This document shows, piece by piece, positions 1 to 7,469 of a stretch of DNA of 17,291 nt (within the stretch, counting starts at the first letter, position 1; each line of letters begins with the position of its first letter). Below the pieces are notes generated by a model that was given only the letters and a program-made list of their open reading frames with translations, searched no databases and was not told the origin of the DNA. This DNA comes from Phycisphaerae bacterium. GTDB lineage: Bacteria; Planctomycetota; Phycisphaerae; Sedimentisphaerales; UBA12454. Location: positions 1 through 17,291 of the forward strand of contig JAQTQF010000006.1 in the NCBI GenBank assembly GCA_028712345.1, given 5' to 3'. The translations under genes were made by a program, and so were the position numbers.

Positions 1-378
1 AGAATAGATGCCGGGCTCCTGGCTCTCGAATTTCGCATAGTCGCTTGTGATGCCGACAGTTTAAAAAATCTGGAAATAGAAAAACTACTGAAACAGGCCG
101 GTGCGGGTGAACGAGACTTTTTGCGAATTTCGGCAAGATTTAATACAAAAATCGGCAATTTCAAACAAGCTTATAACCTGTGGTCAAAACTTATTTCGAT
201 GCAGAGTTCAGACGACAGGTATTTCACCGAAAAGTATTATCAGCTTTTCTGCCTTTCTAAATTGTCCGCTCAGGACAGACAAAAAGCCGCCCACGGCGCA
301 GAAGTTCTCCTCAATAGCAGGGAAGTGCCCGAATTCTGGCAAAAAAAACTGCAGAACCTCGAACATCCGCCCTCTTAA
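1..378 (+). CDS. 3' end of an unidentified helical (TPR-like) protein, 5' end outside the window
   Basis: Frame 1 is open from the first base to a TAA at 376-378, giving 125 visible residues of a protein whose start lies upstream. The visible part is mostly amphipathic helix, with paired-helix spacing (for example KIGNFKQAYNLWSKLI, then EKYYQLFCLSKLS) that resembles tetratricopeptide repeats, but there are too few repeats to assign a family. No transmembrane segment or catalytic motif is visible. It is co-oriented with clpX, and clpX has its own promoter-like sequence, so the two need not share a transcript. In many bacteria clpP precedes clpX; this fragment does not look like ClpP. Function unknown. 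Confidence 0.7.
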   Translation, partial: RIDAGLLALEFRIVACDADSLKNLEIEKLLKQAGAGERDFLRISARFNTKIGNFKQAYNLWSKLISMQSSDDRYFTEKYYQLFCLSKLSAQDRQKAAHGAEVLLNSREVPEFWQKKLQNLEHPPS

Positions 379-398
379 ATATGCCCGCCCCTTAAAGC

Positions 399-427
399 TT
401 GAACGGAAACGGCCTATCTGTTAGAAT
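399..427 (+). promoter_or_regulatory. Sigma70-like promoter for clpX
   Basis: TTGAAC at 399-404 and TAGAAT at 422-427 are separated by exactly 17 nt, matching the -35/-10 consensus at 4 of 6 and 5 of 6 positions. Transcription would start near 434, about 22 nt before the clpX ATG at 456, leaving room for the GGAG ribosome binding site at 447-450. The placement argues against translation starting at the in-frame TTG at 399, which would lie inside the -35 box. Seen by eye only. Confidence 0.45.
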
Positions 428-455
428 GGCCCAGATTGTTAAATTCGGAGTTTTA

Positions 456-1733
456 ATGGCCAAAACCAATAACAGCAGTAATTCCAAACGAAAAGAAACT
501 TGCAGTTTTTGCGGCAGAGCTAAAAAAGCTGTTGATGCCTTCGTGGAAGGTCCCGGCGGAGTTTATATCTGCCCCGAATGCGTCGAGCTTTGCTACAACA
601 TCGTCCGGCAGGAAAGAAAACGGCTCAGGCACTCCGGCATTATTCTCGAAGATGTGCCAAAGCCCCGGCAGATAAAGGAATTTCTCGACCAGTATGTCAT
701 AGGTCAGGAAAAAGCGAAAAAAATTCTTTCCGTTGCCGTGCATAATCATTACAAACGGCTGGTACACACCGACAGCGAAGAGGCTGATGTCGAAATAGAT
801 AAATCGAATGTACTTCTAATCGGACCAACCGGTTCGGGCAAGACGCTGCTTGCAAAGACACTGGCAAGAGAACTAAATGTCCCATTCGCTATCTGTGATG
901 CTACTACCGTTACCGAAGCCGGATATGTCGGCGAAGATGTCGAAAACTTTCTGCTCAGACTTCTTCAGAACGCCGATTATGACATCGACGCCGCTCAGAG
1001 GGGAATCGTTTATATCGATGAGATTGACAAAGTCGGAAAAACGAGTCAAAATGTCTCGATAACCCGTGATGTCTCCGGAGAAGGCGTTCAGCAGGCTCTT
1101 TTAAAGATGCTCGAAGGGACTATTGCAAATATTCCACCTCAGGGCGGAAGAAAACATCCTGAACAATCCTACATTCAGATAGATACTTCGCACATATTAT
1201 TCATCTGTGGGGGAACTTTCGTAGGCTTGGAAAATATTATCAAGAAAAGACTCGGAAGAAAAATGATTGGCTTCGGCTCAGAAAAACAAAAGGCCGAAGA
1301 CGCAAAAGCAGATTATTCAGGAACACTCGAACAGGTTATCCCTGAAGATGTCATCGAATATGGTATGATTCCCGAAATGGTCGGCAGACTGCCGGTGGTT
1401 ACCACTCTTAATGCGCTCAATGAGGCTGCGCTTGTCGATATTCTGACAAAGCCGAAAAACTCGCTCATCAGACAATACAAAGCCTTCTTTAAAATGGAAG
1501 ACGCAGAGATCGAATTCACCGACGAAGCCCTGATGGCGCTGGCCAAAAAAGCGATGAAGCGGGATACGGGCGCAAGGGCCCTGCGTTCGATAACAGAGGA
1601 ACTTATGATTGATATTATGTACCGCCTGCCAGAAGAACCTAAGCCGGGAAAATATACGGTCAACAAGGATATCGTCGATGGCAAGAGCGACTTTTTCACT
1701 ACAAACCAACAGGCAAGAAAGGAATCTGCATAA
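456..1733 (+). CDS. clpX: ATP-dependent Clp protease ATP-binding subunit ClpX
   Basis: Encodes the hexameric AAA+ unfoldase that recognises tagged or damaged proteins and threads them into the ClpP peptidase in the cytoplasm. The 425-residue product has the normal length. The N-terminal zinc-binding domain has four cysteines (C16, C19, C39, C42). Walker A GPTGSGKT is at 123-130, pore loop GYVG at 156-159, Walker B with D188/E189, the RKH pore loop at 232-234, the ClpP-docking loop IGF at 271-273, the arginine finger in GRLP (R311), and sensor-2 GARALR at 372-377. All key residues are present, so it should be active and able to dock ClpP. The ATG at 456 is preferred over the upstream in-frame TTG at 399 because it follows a GGAG (447-450) at 5-nt spacing and begins just before the zinc domain. 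No clpP or tig gene is visible beside it. Confidence 0.97.
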   Translation: MAKTNNSSNSKRKETCSFCGRAKKAVDAFVEGPGGVYICPECVELCYNIVRQERKRLRHSGIILEDVPKPRQIKEFLDQYVIGQEKAKKILSVAVHNHYKRLVHTDSEEADVEIDKSNVLLIGPTGSGKTLLAKTLARELNVPFAICDATTVTEAGYVGEDVENFLLRLLQNADYDIDAAQRGIVYIDEIDKVGKTSQNVSITRDVSGEGVQQALLKMLEGTIANIPPQGGRKHPEQSYIQIDTSHILFICGGTFVGLENIIKKRLGRKMIGFGSEKQKAEDAKADYSGTLEQVIPEDVIEYGMIPEMVGRLPVVTTLNALNEAALVDILTKPKNSLIRQYKAFFKMEDAEIEFTDEALMALAKKAMKRDTGARALRSITEELMIDIMYRLPEEPKPGKYTVNKDIVDGKSDFFTTNQQARKESA

Positions 1734-1764
1734 ATCCGAGCCTGTTAAGGACGATATATATTCT

Positions 1765-1794
1765 GCGATATAAATCATAAGCTGTTTATATCGC
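1765..1794 (+). terminator. 10-bp perfect hairpin between clpX and the sigma gene
   Basis: GCGATATAAA (1765-1774) and TTTATATCGC (1785-1794) are perfect inverted repeats around a 10-nt loop, 31 nt after the clpX stop. The stem is AT-rich apart from its GCG base and is not followed at once by a T-run; a T-rich stretch appears only around 1816-1823. It could be a weak terminator or mRNA 3'-end stabiliser for clpX, or an operator in front of the sigma gene. The sequence does not decide between these. Confidence 0.4.
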
Positions 1795-1851
1795 TACCCT
1801 TACGGCACTTAAACATTTTTTATTAAAAAAAGGGAACTTTTTCAGGTACCG

Positions 1852-2475
1852 ATGGTCAAATTTATACAGGAACAAGTAAATAATTCCGGCGCCAATATCT
1901 CGATTGACGAAGCGTTTCTCGTAACGCAGGCAAAGGCCGGTAATGTGGATTCCATGGAACGGCTGATTATGAAGTATCAGCAGAGAATCTACAATACCAT
2001 ATTGAAAATTTGCGGCAATACCGACGATGCTGCTGAATTAACGCAAGATACTTTTGTAAGGGTTATGCAGAGCCTTAAAGGTTTCAGGGCTCAGAGCAGT
2101 TTTTACACATGGATGTTTAGAATCTCAATTAATCTGACGCTGAACTTCTGTAAGAGAAACACAAAAGTCAGTTTCCAGTCGTTGCAGGGCGAACCGGATG
2201 AAACCTTAAAACTGCAATTAAAGGATTTTCTGATTGATAAAAACTCGCCTCGGCCCCCGCAGCTTGCCGAAACTAATGAACTGCATAATCTTGTAATGGA
2301 AGCTCTTGAAAAACTTGACATAGATCAGCGAACGGTAGTGGTACTGCGGGATATCGAACAGATGAACTATGCCGAAATCGCCGAGACGCTTGGTATCGAA
2401 ACAGGAACGGTAAAAAGTAGAATAGCAAGAGGCAGAAAAAACCTAAGAGAAATACTTGAGGCGACAATACAATGA
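1852..2475 (+). CDS. ECF (sigma-E/RpoE-like) RNA polymerase sigma factor
   Basis: A group 4 (extracytoplasmic function) sigma factor that directs RNA polymerase to stress-type promoters. The 207-residue protein has sigma region 2 at about 36-102 (ERLIMKYQQRIYN, AAELTQDTFVRVMQ and the promoter-melting segment FYTWMFRISINL) and region 4 at about 148-202, with the helix-turn-helix NYAEIAETLGIETGTVKSR at 172-190. The sigma 3 region and region 1.1 are absent, as expected for ECF factors. An N-terminal extension of about 20 residues precedes the first conserved helix. The ATG at 1852 follows an AGG (1844-1846) at 5-nt spacing. The anti-sigma gene follows after 99 nt in the same direction, the usual partner arrangement. 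The exact ECF subgroup cannot be set by eye. Confidence 0.93.
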   Translation: MVKFIQEQVNNSGANISIDEAFLVTQAKAGNVDSMERLIMKYQQRIYNTILKICGNTDDAAELTQDTFVRVMQSLKGFRAQSSFYTWMFRISINLTLNFCKRNTKVSFQSLQGEPDETLKLQLKDFLIDKNSPRPPQLAETNELHNLVMEALEKLDIDQRTVVVLRDIEQMNYAEIAETLGIETGTVKSRIARGRKNLREILEATIQ

Positions 2476-2574
2476 ATCTCGTTAGACCTTGTTGGATTAG
2501 AATATGTGCCTAAAGAATAAAAAAACAGAAATTCTTTTATATCGTTTTACATCTATCAAAGGAGGTCTGACGGG

Positions 2575-3591
2575 ATGAAAGATATAGAACATATTGAAGA
2601 AATGCTGAACAGTTATATCGACGGCGAACTCGATGAGAGAAGCAGCACCGAAGTAAAAAGACTTATCGACAACGATAAGGAAGTTTTCGCTCTTTATGAC
2701 TCGCTGAAAAGGTATAAAAGCCTTATGGACACCATCAGCCAGACACCCTGTCCGGAAGGTTTGCATGAAAATATAACCAAACAGCTCGAAAGACAAATAC
2801 TGCTGGCGGATGTTGATAGTTATTCCCACAGGGCAGGCAAAAGACATCTGATTGTACGACGGCTTATGACCGCCGCGGCCATAGTTGTACTCGGAGGGAT
2901 TCTTTCTCTGGTCGTTATGGATATTTTTGTGCCCAAATCAAGTAGAGACAAACTGATATCTGACGCTATGGGGATAAAACCTATAAAACAGGTTTTATAC
3001 GAAAAGCCGTTTCCGGATGAGCCGCCGCCGCAGGACAAAAAAGTTGTTCAGAAAAAACATTATGACCTGCCTTTAGTCGCCGTTCTTACCCTCCAAACGG
3101 ATAAACCTATCGAAGTTGACTGGCTCGTTGCAAAAGCTTTGAATACTGTCGGTCTTTTCAAACAGACATCCTCAATAGAACGACAAACCGGCTCGGTCAG
3201 ATATGTTCTCAAATGCAGCAAAACTTCACTCCTCAATCTGCTGGGCGAACTGAGTTTTGTCTGGCTGCAGTGTGCAAACGCCAAACTCGACATCGGCGCC
3301 GAACAGACGGGGAAATATGTAACCGTTGACAATATTACGGCAGAGCAGATGATGGATATCTGCAAGGCTGATGATTCGGCCGTAAGACTCAGAATGGCAA
3401 ACGACCTGGCTGTAATTAACAACACTGCCGCCGAAAGCGTTGAAAAATTATACATCGCCGACAGTCTTGATTACGAAAAACTTCTCGCTCGTAAGCCAGC
3501 CATCGCTTCTACTGAAAAAATCCCGGACACAAATCAGCCGGTTGATAATTCTCTCACTTCTACTATCACTATATTGGTCGTAAGTAAATAA
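2575..3591 (+). CDS. Membrane-anchored anti-sigma factor, zinc-less, with large extracytoplasmic domain
   Basis: The 338-residue protein sits directly downstream of the ECF sigma gene and is its likely inhibitor. Residues 5-55 (MLNSYIDGELDERSSTEVKR then a DSLKRYKSLM helix) follow the pattern of the anti-sigma domain (zf-HC2 type), but the usual H-x3-C-x2-C zinc ligands are missing; the expected cysteine positions read NDKEV. One hydrophobic segment at about 97-119 would cross the inner membrane, with the N-terminus in the cytoplasm. A proline-rich linker (PFPDEPPPQ) leads to a C-terminal domain of about 180 residues that I do not recognise, probably the signal-sensing part. An excellent AAAGGAGG (2558-2565) lies 9 nt before the ATG. 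The function rests on position and the N-terminal pattern. Confidence 0.75.
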   Translation: MKDIEHIEEMLNSYIDGELDERSSTEVKRLIDNDKEVFALYDSLKRYKSLMDTISQTPCPEGLHENITKQLERQILLADVDSYSHRAGKRHLIVRRLMTAAAIVVLGGILSLVVMDIFVPKSSRDKLISDAMGIKPIKQVLYEKPFPDEPPPQDKKVVQKKHYDLPLVAVLTLQTDKPIEVDWLVAKALNTVGLFKQTSSIERQTGSVRYVLKCSKTSLLNLLGELSFVWLQCANAKLDIGAEQTGKYVTVDNITAEQMMDICKADDSAVRLRMANDLAVINNTAAESVEKLYIADSLDYEKLLARKPAIASTEKIPDTNQPVDNSLTSTITILVVSK

Positions 3592-3775
3592 TTGGGGTTT
3601 GGTATTTAGTGTACGGTATTTGGTTTGCGGCAAGTTTTTAAATCCAAATCTCAAATAACAAGTTTCAAACAAATCCCAATTTTCAATCTTCAAATGCCAA
3701 CTTTTAGAATTTGATTATTTGATATTATTTGGATTCTGTTATTTGGTTTTGGGTATTTCGTTTTTTTGTTTTGCC
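3592..3775. repeat. Degenerate A/T-rich low-complexity repeat zone between convergent genes
   Basis: The stretch is built from recurring short words on alternating strands: TATTTGG/TATTTAG words at 3603-3624, then AATCCAAAT (3641-3649), CAAATAACA (3652-3660), CAAACAAATCCCAA (3667-3679), then ATTTGGATT (3727-3735) and TGTTATTTG (3737-3745), which are exact reverse complements of the first two. The zone separates the anti-sigma stop from the fmdB stop and runs into the last codons of the fmdB-like gene. I recall AAATCC-type intergenic words from Planctomycetota genomes, but I cannot verify that here. No good intrinsic terminator is seen although two transcripts converge here. Confidence 0.6.
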
Positions 3776-4062
3776 GGTTTGTCTTTAGGTGTATCTGATT
3801 GGGTTTCGGTCTTGGTATCGTTTTTAGCGGGTTTGCCGCTGGTTGAAGTATCGCTTTTAGCGGCGCTTTTATATGATTCGCTGCGGTAGTCCGTTTCGTA
3901 AAAACCGCTGCCTTTAAAAATAACTCCCGCCCCCTTGCCAATGAGCCGGCGAAGGGTCATTTTGCCGCATTTCGGGCATTTACGCAAAGCCGAAGCTGTC
4001 ATCGACTGAAACTTTTCAAATTCATCTCCACAATTCTGGCACTGATATTCATAAGTCGGCAT
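3739..4062 (-). CDS. FmdB-family small zinc-ribbon protein
   Basis: The 107-residue product starts MPTYEYQCQNCG, the hallmark of the FmdB/CxxC_CxxC_SSSS putative regulatory family. The four zinc ligands are C8, C11, C29 and C32, spaced C-x2-C-x17-C-x2-C. After residue 45 comes a short FKGSGFYETDY segment, also usual for the family, then a low-complexity tail rich in K, T, D, S and P that ends inside the intergenic repeat zone. The family's role is not settled; a regulatory or assembly role is commonly proposed. The ATG lies 3 nt after the grpE stop with a GGAG just upstream, so it is translated as the last gene of the chaperone operon. The hydrophilic tail is probably disordered and may have drifted by incorporating repeat DNA. 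Confidence 0.85.
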   Translation of the reverse strand: MPTYEYQCQNCGDEFEKFQSMTASALRKCPKCGKMTLRRLIGKGAGVIFKGSGFYETDYRSESYKSAAKSDTSTSGKPAKNDTKTETQSDTPKDKPAKQKNEIPKTK

Positions 4063-4065
4063 AAC

Positions 4066-4629
4066 TCAATCTCCATCCTCAGGATTATTCTCATCCGTTA
4101 AATCCTGCGATTGAGCGGGAAGTTTATTAACGATTACCCTGCCGGGTCTCAAAACCTTGTCGCCGAGCCGGTAACCCTTGAGAAATTCCTCGAGAATAAT
4201 CATATCTTCCTTATCGGGCTCCGCTTTCTGCATCATCGCCTCGTGCCAGGCCGGGTCGAACTTCTGCCCGACAGCGTCCATCTGCTCTATGCCGTGATTT
4301 TTCAAAATAGAAAGCATCTGGTCATAAATAATTTTCACCGCCTTGCGGAGACTTTCAGCGTCTTCCAGGCTTTCGGCTCCGCTGAGGGTATGTTCAAAAT
4401 TATCGAGAACGGGCAGAAGGGATTTAATTATCGATTCCTTCTCATAAGAGATTGATTCGGAAATCTGTTTTGCCGACCGTTTCTGATAGTTTACATAGTC
4501 GGCGCTTAGCCGCTGAAGCTTGGAAAAAAGTTCATCCTTCTCAGCCGTCAGCTTGGCTATCTGCTCGGCGAGCTTATGATGCTTTTCTTTTTTGTGTTCA
4601 TTTAAATCTTTTGCGGAATCACTGCACAT
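4066..4629 (-). CDS. grpE: Nucleotide exchange factor GrpE
   Basis: Releases ADP from DnaK and so resets the Hsp70 folding cycle in the cytoplasm. The 187-residue protein has the family's normal size. A long charged coiled coil (about residues 10-60, HKLAEQIAKLTAEKDELFSK) is followed by the SLLPVLDNFEHTL helix and the C-terminal beta domain with FDPAWHEAMM, GYRLGDKVLRPGRVIV and an acidic end. The ATG lies 3 nt after the dnaJ stop, and its Shine-Dalgarno AGG overlaps the last dnaJ codon, so the two are probably translationally coupled. DnaK itself is not in the window. The order dnaJ-grpE, downstream of groEL rather than dnaK, is unusual. Confidence 0.97.
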   Translation of the reverse strand: MCSDSAKDLNEHKKEKHHKLAEQIAKLTAEKDELFSKLQRLSADYVNYQKRSAKQISESISYEKESIIKSLLPVLDNFEHTLSGAESLEDAESLRKAVKIIYDQMLSILKNHGIEQMDAVGQKFDPAWHEAMMQKAEPDKEDMIILEEFLKGYRLGDKVLRPGRVIVNKLPAQSQDLTDENNPEDGD

Positions 4630-4632
4630 TTT

Positions 4633-5778
4633 TTACCTGTTATTGGCAATATACTGGTTAAGTTTCTCAAAAAATCCACGGGACTTCGGCAATACCGTAT
4701 TATCTTCGGTCGCAGCAAAACTCCTCAACAGTTCCTCCTGTTGACTGTTGAGCTTTTTGGGTATTTCAACCATTATCTGCACCAGTTCGTCGCCGCTGCG
4801 TCTGGTTCGGATATCAGGCAATCCCTGCCCCTTTATCCTGAACACATCGCCAGGCTGGGTTCCGGGCGGAATTTTTAATTCTTTGGTACCGTTCAAACTC
4901 GGCACTTCGATAGTTGCACCCAAAGAGGCCTGAGTAAAACTAATCGGCACCGTCGCTATTATGTTCGTATCCTGTCGCTCAAGGAACGGATGGGATTTAA
5001 TCTTTACATAGCAGTACAAATCTCCACGAGGCCCGCCGCCAAAACCAGGCTCACCCTCACCGCCGACCCTGACGCTTTGTCCTTCGTGAACGCCTGCTGG
5101 AATTTTCACCATAACAATCCGTTTTTTACCAACTCTGCCGGTACCTCTGCATTTTTTACACGGATTTTTAATTACCGTCCCGCCGCCTTTGCAGGCCGGA
5201 CAGGCAGAAACCATCTGAAAAAAACCGCCAAGACCGGCTTGAGCCACCTGTCCTGAACCGCCGCAGGTCGAGCATTTGGCCGGACTGCTGCCCTTTGCAC
5301 AGCCGGAGCCGGAACAATCTTCGCACAAATCCTGTCTGCTAAATTCTATGCTTTTTTCGACCCCATTGGCGACATCATTGAGGGTAAGTTCGACAGCAGT
5401 TTCAAGGTCATAGCCTCTTCGTGGTCCGGCCCGGCTGGAGCCTCGGCCCCTGCGTGAAAAACCGCCGAAGAAATCACCGAATATATCGTCGAGGTTCAAC
5501 GCACCGAAAATATCCTCGACATTCATTCTTGAAAAATCATGAACGCCGCTACCCTGAAGACCGGCATGGCCGTACTGGTCATATCTGGCTCGTTTATTGG
5601 AGTCGCTTAAAACCTCGTAAGCCTCGGCGCATTCCTTGAACTTAGCCTCAGCTTCTTTGTCGCCGGGATTCTTGTCGGGATGGTACTTTATCGCCAATCG
5701 GCGATACGCCCGCTTAATATCGTCGGCAGCAGCACCTGTGTCCACTCCCAAAACTTCGTAATAGTCTCGTTTGGCCAT
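4633..5778 (-). CDS. dnaJ: Type I J-domain co-chaperone DnaJ
   Basis: Binds unfolded proteins and stimulates DnaK ATP hydrolysis. The 381-residue protein has every domain of a class A Hsp40: a J-domain with HPD at 33-35, a glycine/phenylalanine-rich linker (about 95-122, with FGDFFGGFSRRGRG), and four zinc motifs of the CxxCxGxG type at 152-159, 169-176, 193-200 (CPACKGGG, with G in place of the usual x) and 207-214. The two C-terminal beta domains follow. The start ATG lies 34 nt after the groEL stop and has no evident Shine-Dalgarno; an 11-bp hairpin fills the gap. The grpE gene follows 3 nt after the stop. All catalytic features are intact. Confidence 0.98.
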   Translation of the reverse strand: MAKRDYYEVLGVDTGAAADDIKRAYRRLAIKYHPDKNPGDKEAEAKFKECAEAYEVLSDSNKRARYDQYGHAGLQGSGVHDFSRMNVEDIFGALNLDDIFGDFFGGFSRRGRGSSRAGPRRGYDLETAVELTLNDVANGVEKSIEFSRQDLCEDCSGSGCAKGSSPAKCSTCGGSGQVAQAGLGGFFQMVSACPACKGGGTVIKNPCKKCRGTGRVGKKRIVMVKIPAGVHEGQSVRVGGEGEPGFGGGPRGDLYCYVKIKSHPFLERQDTNIIATVPISFTQASLGATIEVPSLNGTKELKIPPGTQPGDVFRIKGQGLPDIRTRRSGDELVQIMVEIPKKLNSQQEELLRSFAATEDNTVLPKSRGFFEKLNQYIANNR

Positions 5779-5788
5779 AGTATTTCAA

Positions 5789-5814
5789 AAATCCGAAATT
5801 CATATTTCGGATTT
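5789..5814 (-). promoter_or_regulatory. 11-bp hairpin in the groEL-dnaJ junction
   Basis: AAATCCGAAAT (5789-5799) and ATTTCGGATTT (5804-5814) pair perfectly around the 4-nt loop TCAT. On the transcribed minus strand the stem begins within the upstream groEL stop codon (5813-5815) and ends 10 nt before the dnaJ ATG, followed by two further T residues (a run of five T in all). It could act as a weak terminator or processing site that lowers dnaJ relative to groEL, or could mask ribosome entry to dnaJ. It also resembles the AAATCC words of the repeat zone at 3592-3775. Confidence 0.55.
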
Positions 5815-7432
5815 ATCTTACAGACCCTTCTATCGCGGGTTTGTCCTGGTCTTCTTCTTTCAATTCGGTAATCAGCACATTAGTAGTCAGCATAAGACCC
5901 GCAACGGAAGCGGCATTTATTAACGCACACCTTGCAACCTTGGCAGGGTCAATTATGCCAGCTTCAACCATATTGACAAACTTGTCCGCATTGGCATTGT
6001 AGCCGATATTGCCTGTTTCTTCGAGCAGCTTTTCAACTATCACATCGCCGTCAGCTCCGCCGTTATCCGCAATTTGTTTGGTAGGAGCTTTTAAAGCGCT
6101 TGCCACAATATCGAACCCGATTTTTTCATCGGCTCTGGCTTTTGCCTTTGCCTGTAAAACCTTGTCGATGGCCCTGAGATAGATTACTCCACCGCCGGGA
6201 ATAACGCCCTCCTCGGCGGCAGCCTTCGTAGCGTGAAGAGCGTCATCGAGAAGGTCCTTGCGTTCCTTCATTTCGGTTTCGGTCGCGGCGCCGGCTTTTA
6301 TAACGGCTACCCCGCCGGTCATCTTTGCAAGTCTTTCCTGAAGTTTTTCCTTATCGTAATCGCTGGTCGTAGCTTCCATCTGTTTGCGAATCTGTTCACA
6401 GCGAGCATTTATGTCCTTCTTCGTACCGACGCCTTCGATAACGGTCGTTTCTTCCTTGCCGACTACGATTTTCTTCGCCCTGCCGAGCTGAGAAAGTTCA
6501 ACCTTTTCGAGCTTGATGCCCAAATCTTCAGTTATAACCGTCCCGCCCGTCAGAACGGCCAAATCGCCGAGCATAGCCTTGCGTCTGTCGCCAAAACCGG
6601 GAGCCTTGACCCCGCAAACCTTCAGAACGCCCTGCAGCCTGTTAATTACAAGAGCCGCAAGAGCTTCACCTTCGATGTCTTCTGCGATTATAAGCAGAGG
6701 AGCCCCGACCTGAGCGATTTTTTCAAGGAGCGGAACTATCTCGCCGATGCTCGAAAGTTTTTTCTCATAAAGCAGAATATAAGCGTCTTCAAGAACAGTC
6801 TCAAGACTCTTGGTATTATTAATGAAATAAGGCGAAATATACCCGCGGTCAAACTGCATACCTTCGACAACTTCAAGTTCTGTCTCAAGGCTCTTACCTT
6901 CTTCTATTTCTATAACGCCGTCTTTGCCAACCTTGTCCATCGCGTCGGCAAGAATTTCTCCAACCTGAGAATTGTTATTAGCGCTGATAGTCGCGACCTT
7001 GGCGATATCTTCGTGGCCCTTTACTTTTTTGCTTTGTGAAGCGATAAATTCAACGACAACCTTAACGGCGTTGTCGATGCCGCGTTTGATAGCCATCGGA
7101 TTTGCGCCGGCCGTTACATTTTTCATTCCTTCGCCGTATATTGCCTCGGCAAGAACGGTTGCGGTTGTCGTGCCATCGCCGACAATGTCGCTTGTTTTGC
7201 TGGCAACCTGATTGACCATCTTTGCGCCCATATTTTTAAACGGCTCTGGCAGCTCTATTTCCTTGCTGACCGATACGCCGTCTTTGGTAATCTTTGGAGA
7301 ACCAAAGCTCTTATGAAGCATTACATTTCTGCCGGTAGGACCCAGCGTTACCTTGACCGCCGAAGCAAGGGTTGAAAGACCCTGCTTCAGATGTGCCCTT
7401 GCCGCATCATCAAACATCATCTGTTTTGCCAT
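5813..7432 (-). CDS. groEL: 60-kDa chaperonin GroEL, paralogue without GGM tail
   Basis: Tetradecameric ATP-driven folding cage that works with GroES. The 539-residue protein retains the nucleotide site: D51 in TKDGVSV, GDGTTT at 85-90 and D397 in LLDDALHATKAA. The apical substrate groove is conventional, with Y198, Y202 and F203 in GYISPYF. The C-terminus is EEDQDKPAIEGSVR, with none of the Gly-Gly-Met repeats that normally line the chamber floor. That suggests a specialised substrate range or assembly, as described for other tail-less paralogues. GGAGG precedes the ATG by 10 nt. It is the third gene of the operon, 37 nt after groES. Which of the two GroELs is the housekeeping copy is not certain. 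Confidence 0.97.
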   Translation of the reverse strand: MAKQMMFDDAARAHLKQGLSTLASAVKVTLGPTGRNVMLHKSFGSPKITKDGVSVSKEIELPEPFKNMGAKMVNQVASKTSDIVGDGTTTATVLAEAIYGEGMKNVTAGANPMAIKRGIDNAVKVVVEFIASQSKKVKGHEDIAKVATISANNNSQVGEILADAMDKVGKDGVIEIEEGKSLETELEVVEGMQFDRGYISPYFINNTKSLETVLEDAYILLYEKKLSSIGEIVPLLEKIAQVGAPLLIIAEDIEGEALAALVINRLQGVLKVCGVKAPGFGDRRKAMLGDLAVLTGGTVITEDLGIKLEKVELSQLGRAKKIVVGKEETTVIEGVGTKKDINARCEQIRKQMEATTSDYDKEKLQERLAKMTGGVAVIKAGAATETEMKERKDLLDDALHATKAAAEEGVIPGGGVIYLRAIDKVLQAKAKARADEKIGFDIVASALKAPTKQIADNGGADGDVIVEKLLEETGNIGYNANADKFVNMVEAGIIDPAKVARCALINAASVAGLMLTTNVLITELKEEDQDKPAIEGSVR

Positions 7433-7469
7433 TTTTTATTTACCTCCAGCTTATAAAAGCTCTGATTGT

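Noticed and set aside
101..424. 107-codon frame overlapping the 5' partial gene
   Set aside because: The frame open from base 1 to 378 has the more protein-like composition and an upstream continuation; this one overlaps it and the clpX promoter.
399..455. Upstream TTG start for clpX
   Set aside because: It would add 19 residues not typical of ClpX, and it overlaps a 17-nt spaced promoter-like sequence; ATG 456 has a good GGAG.
3592..3775. CRISPR array or transposon end in the repeat zone
   Set aside because: Repeat words are short, irregular in spacing and inverted relative to each other, with no uniform spacers and no terminal repeats or transposase.
6233..7039. 268-codon plus-strand frame
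   Set aside because: It is fully antisense to the second groEL, with no ribosome-binding site and no recognisable domain; the GroEL frame is certain.
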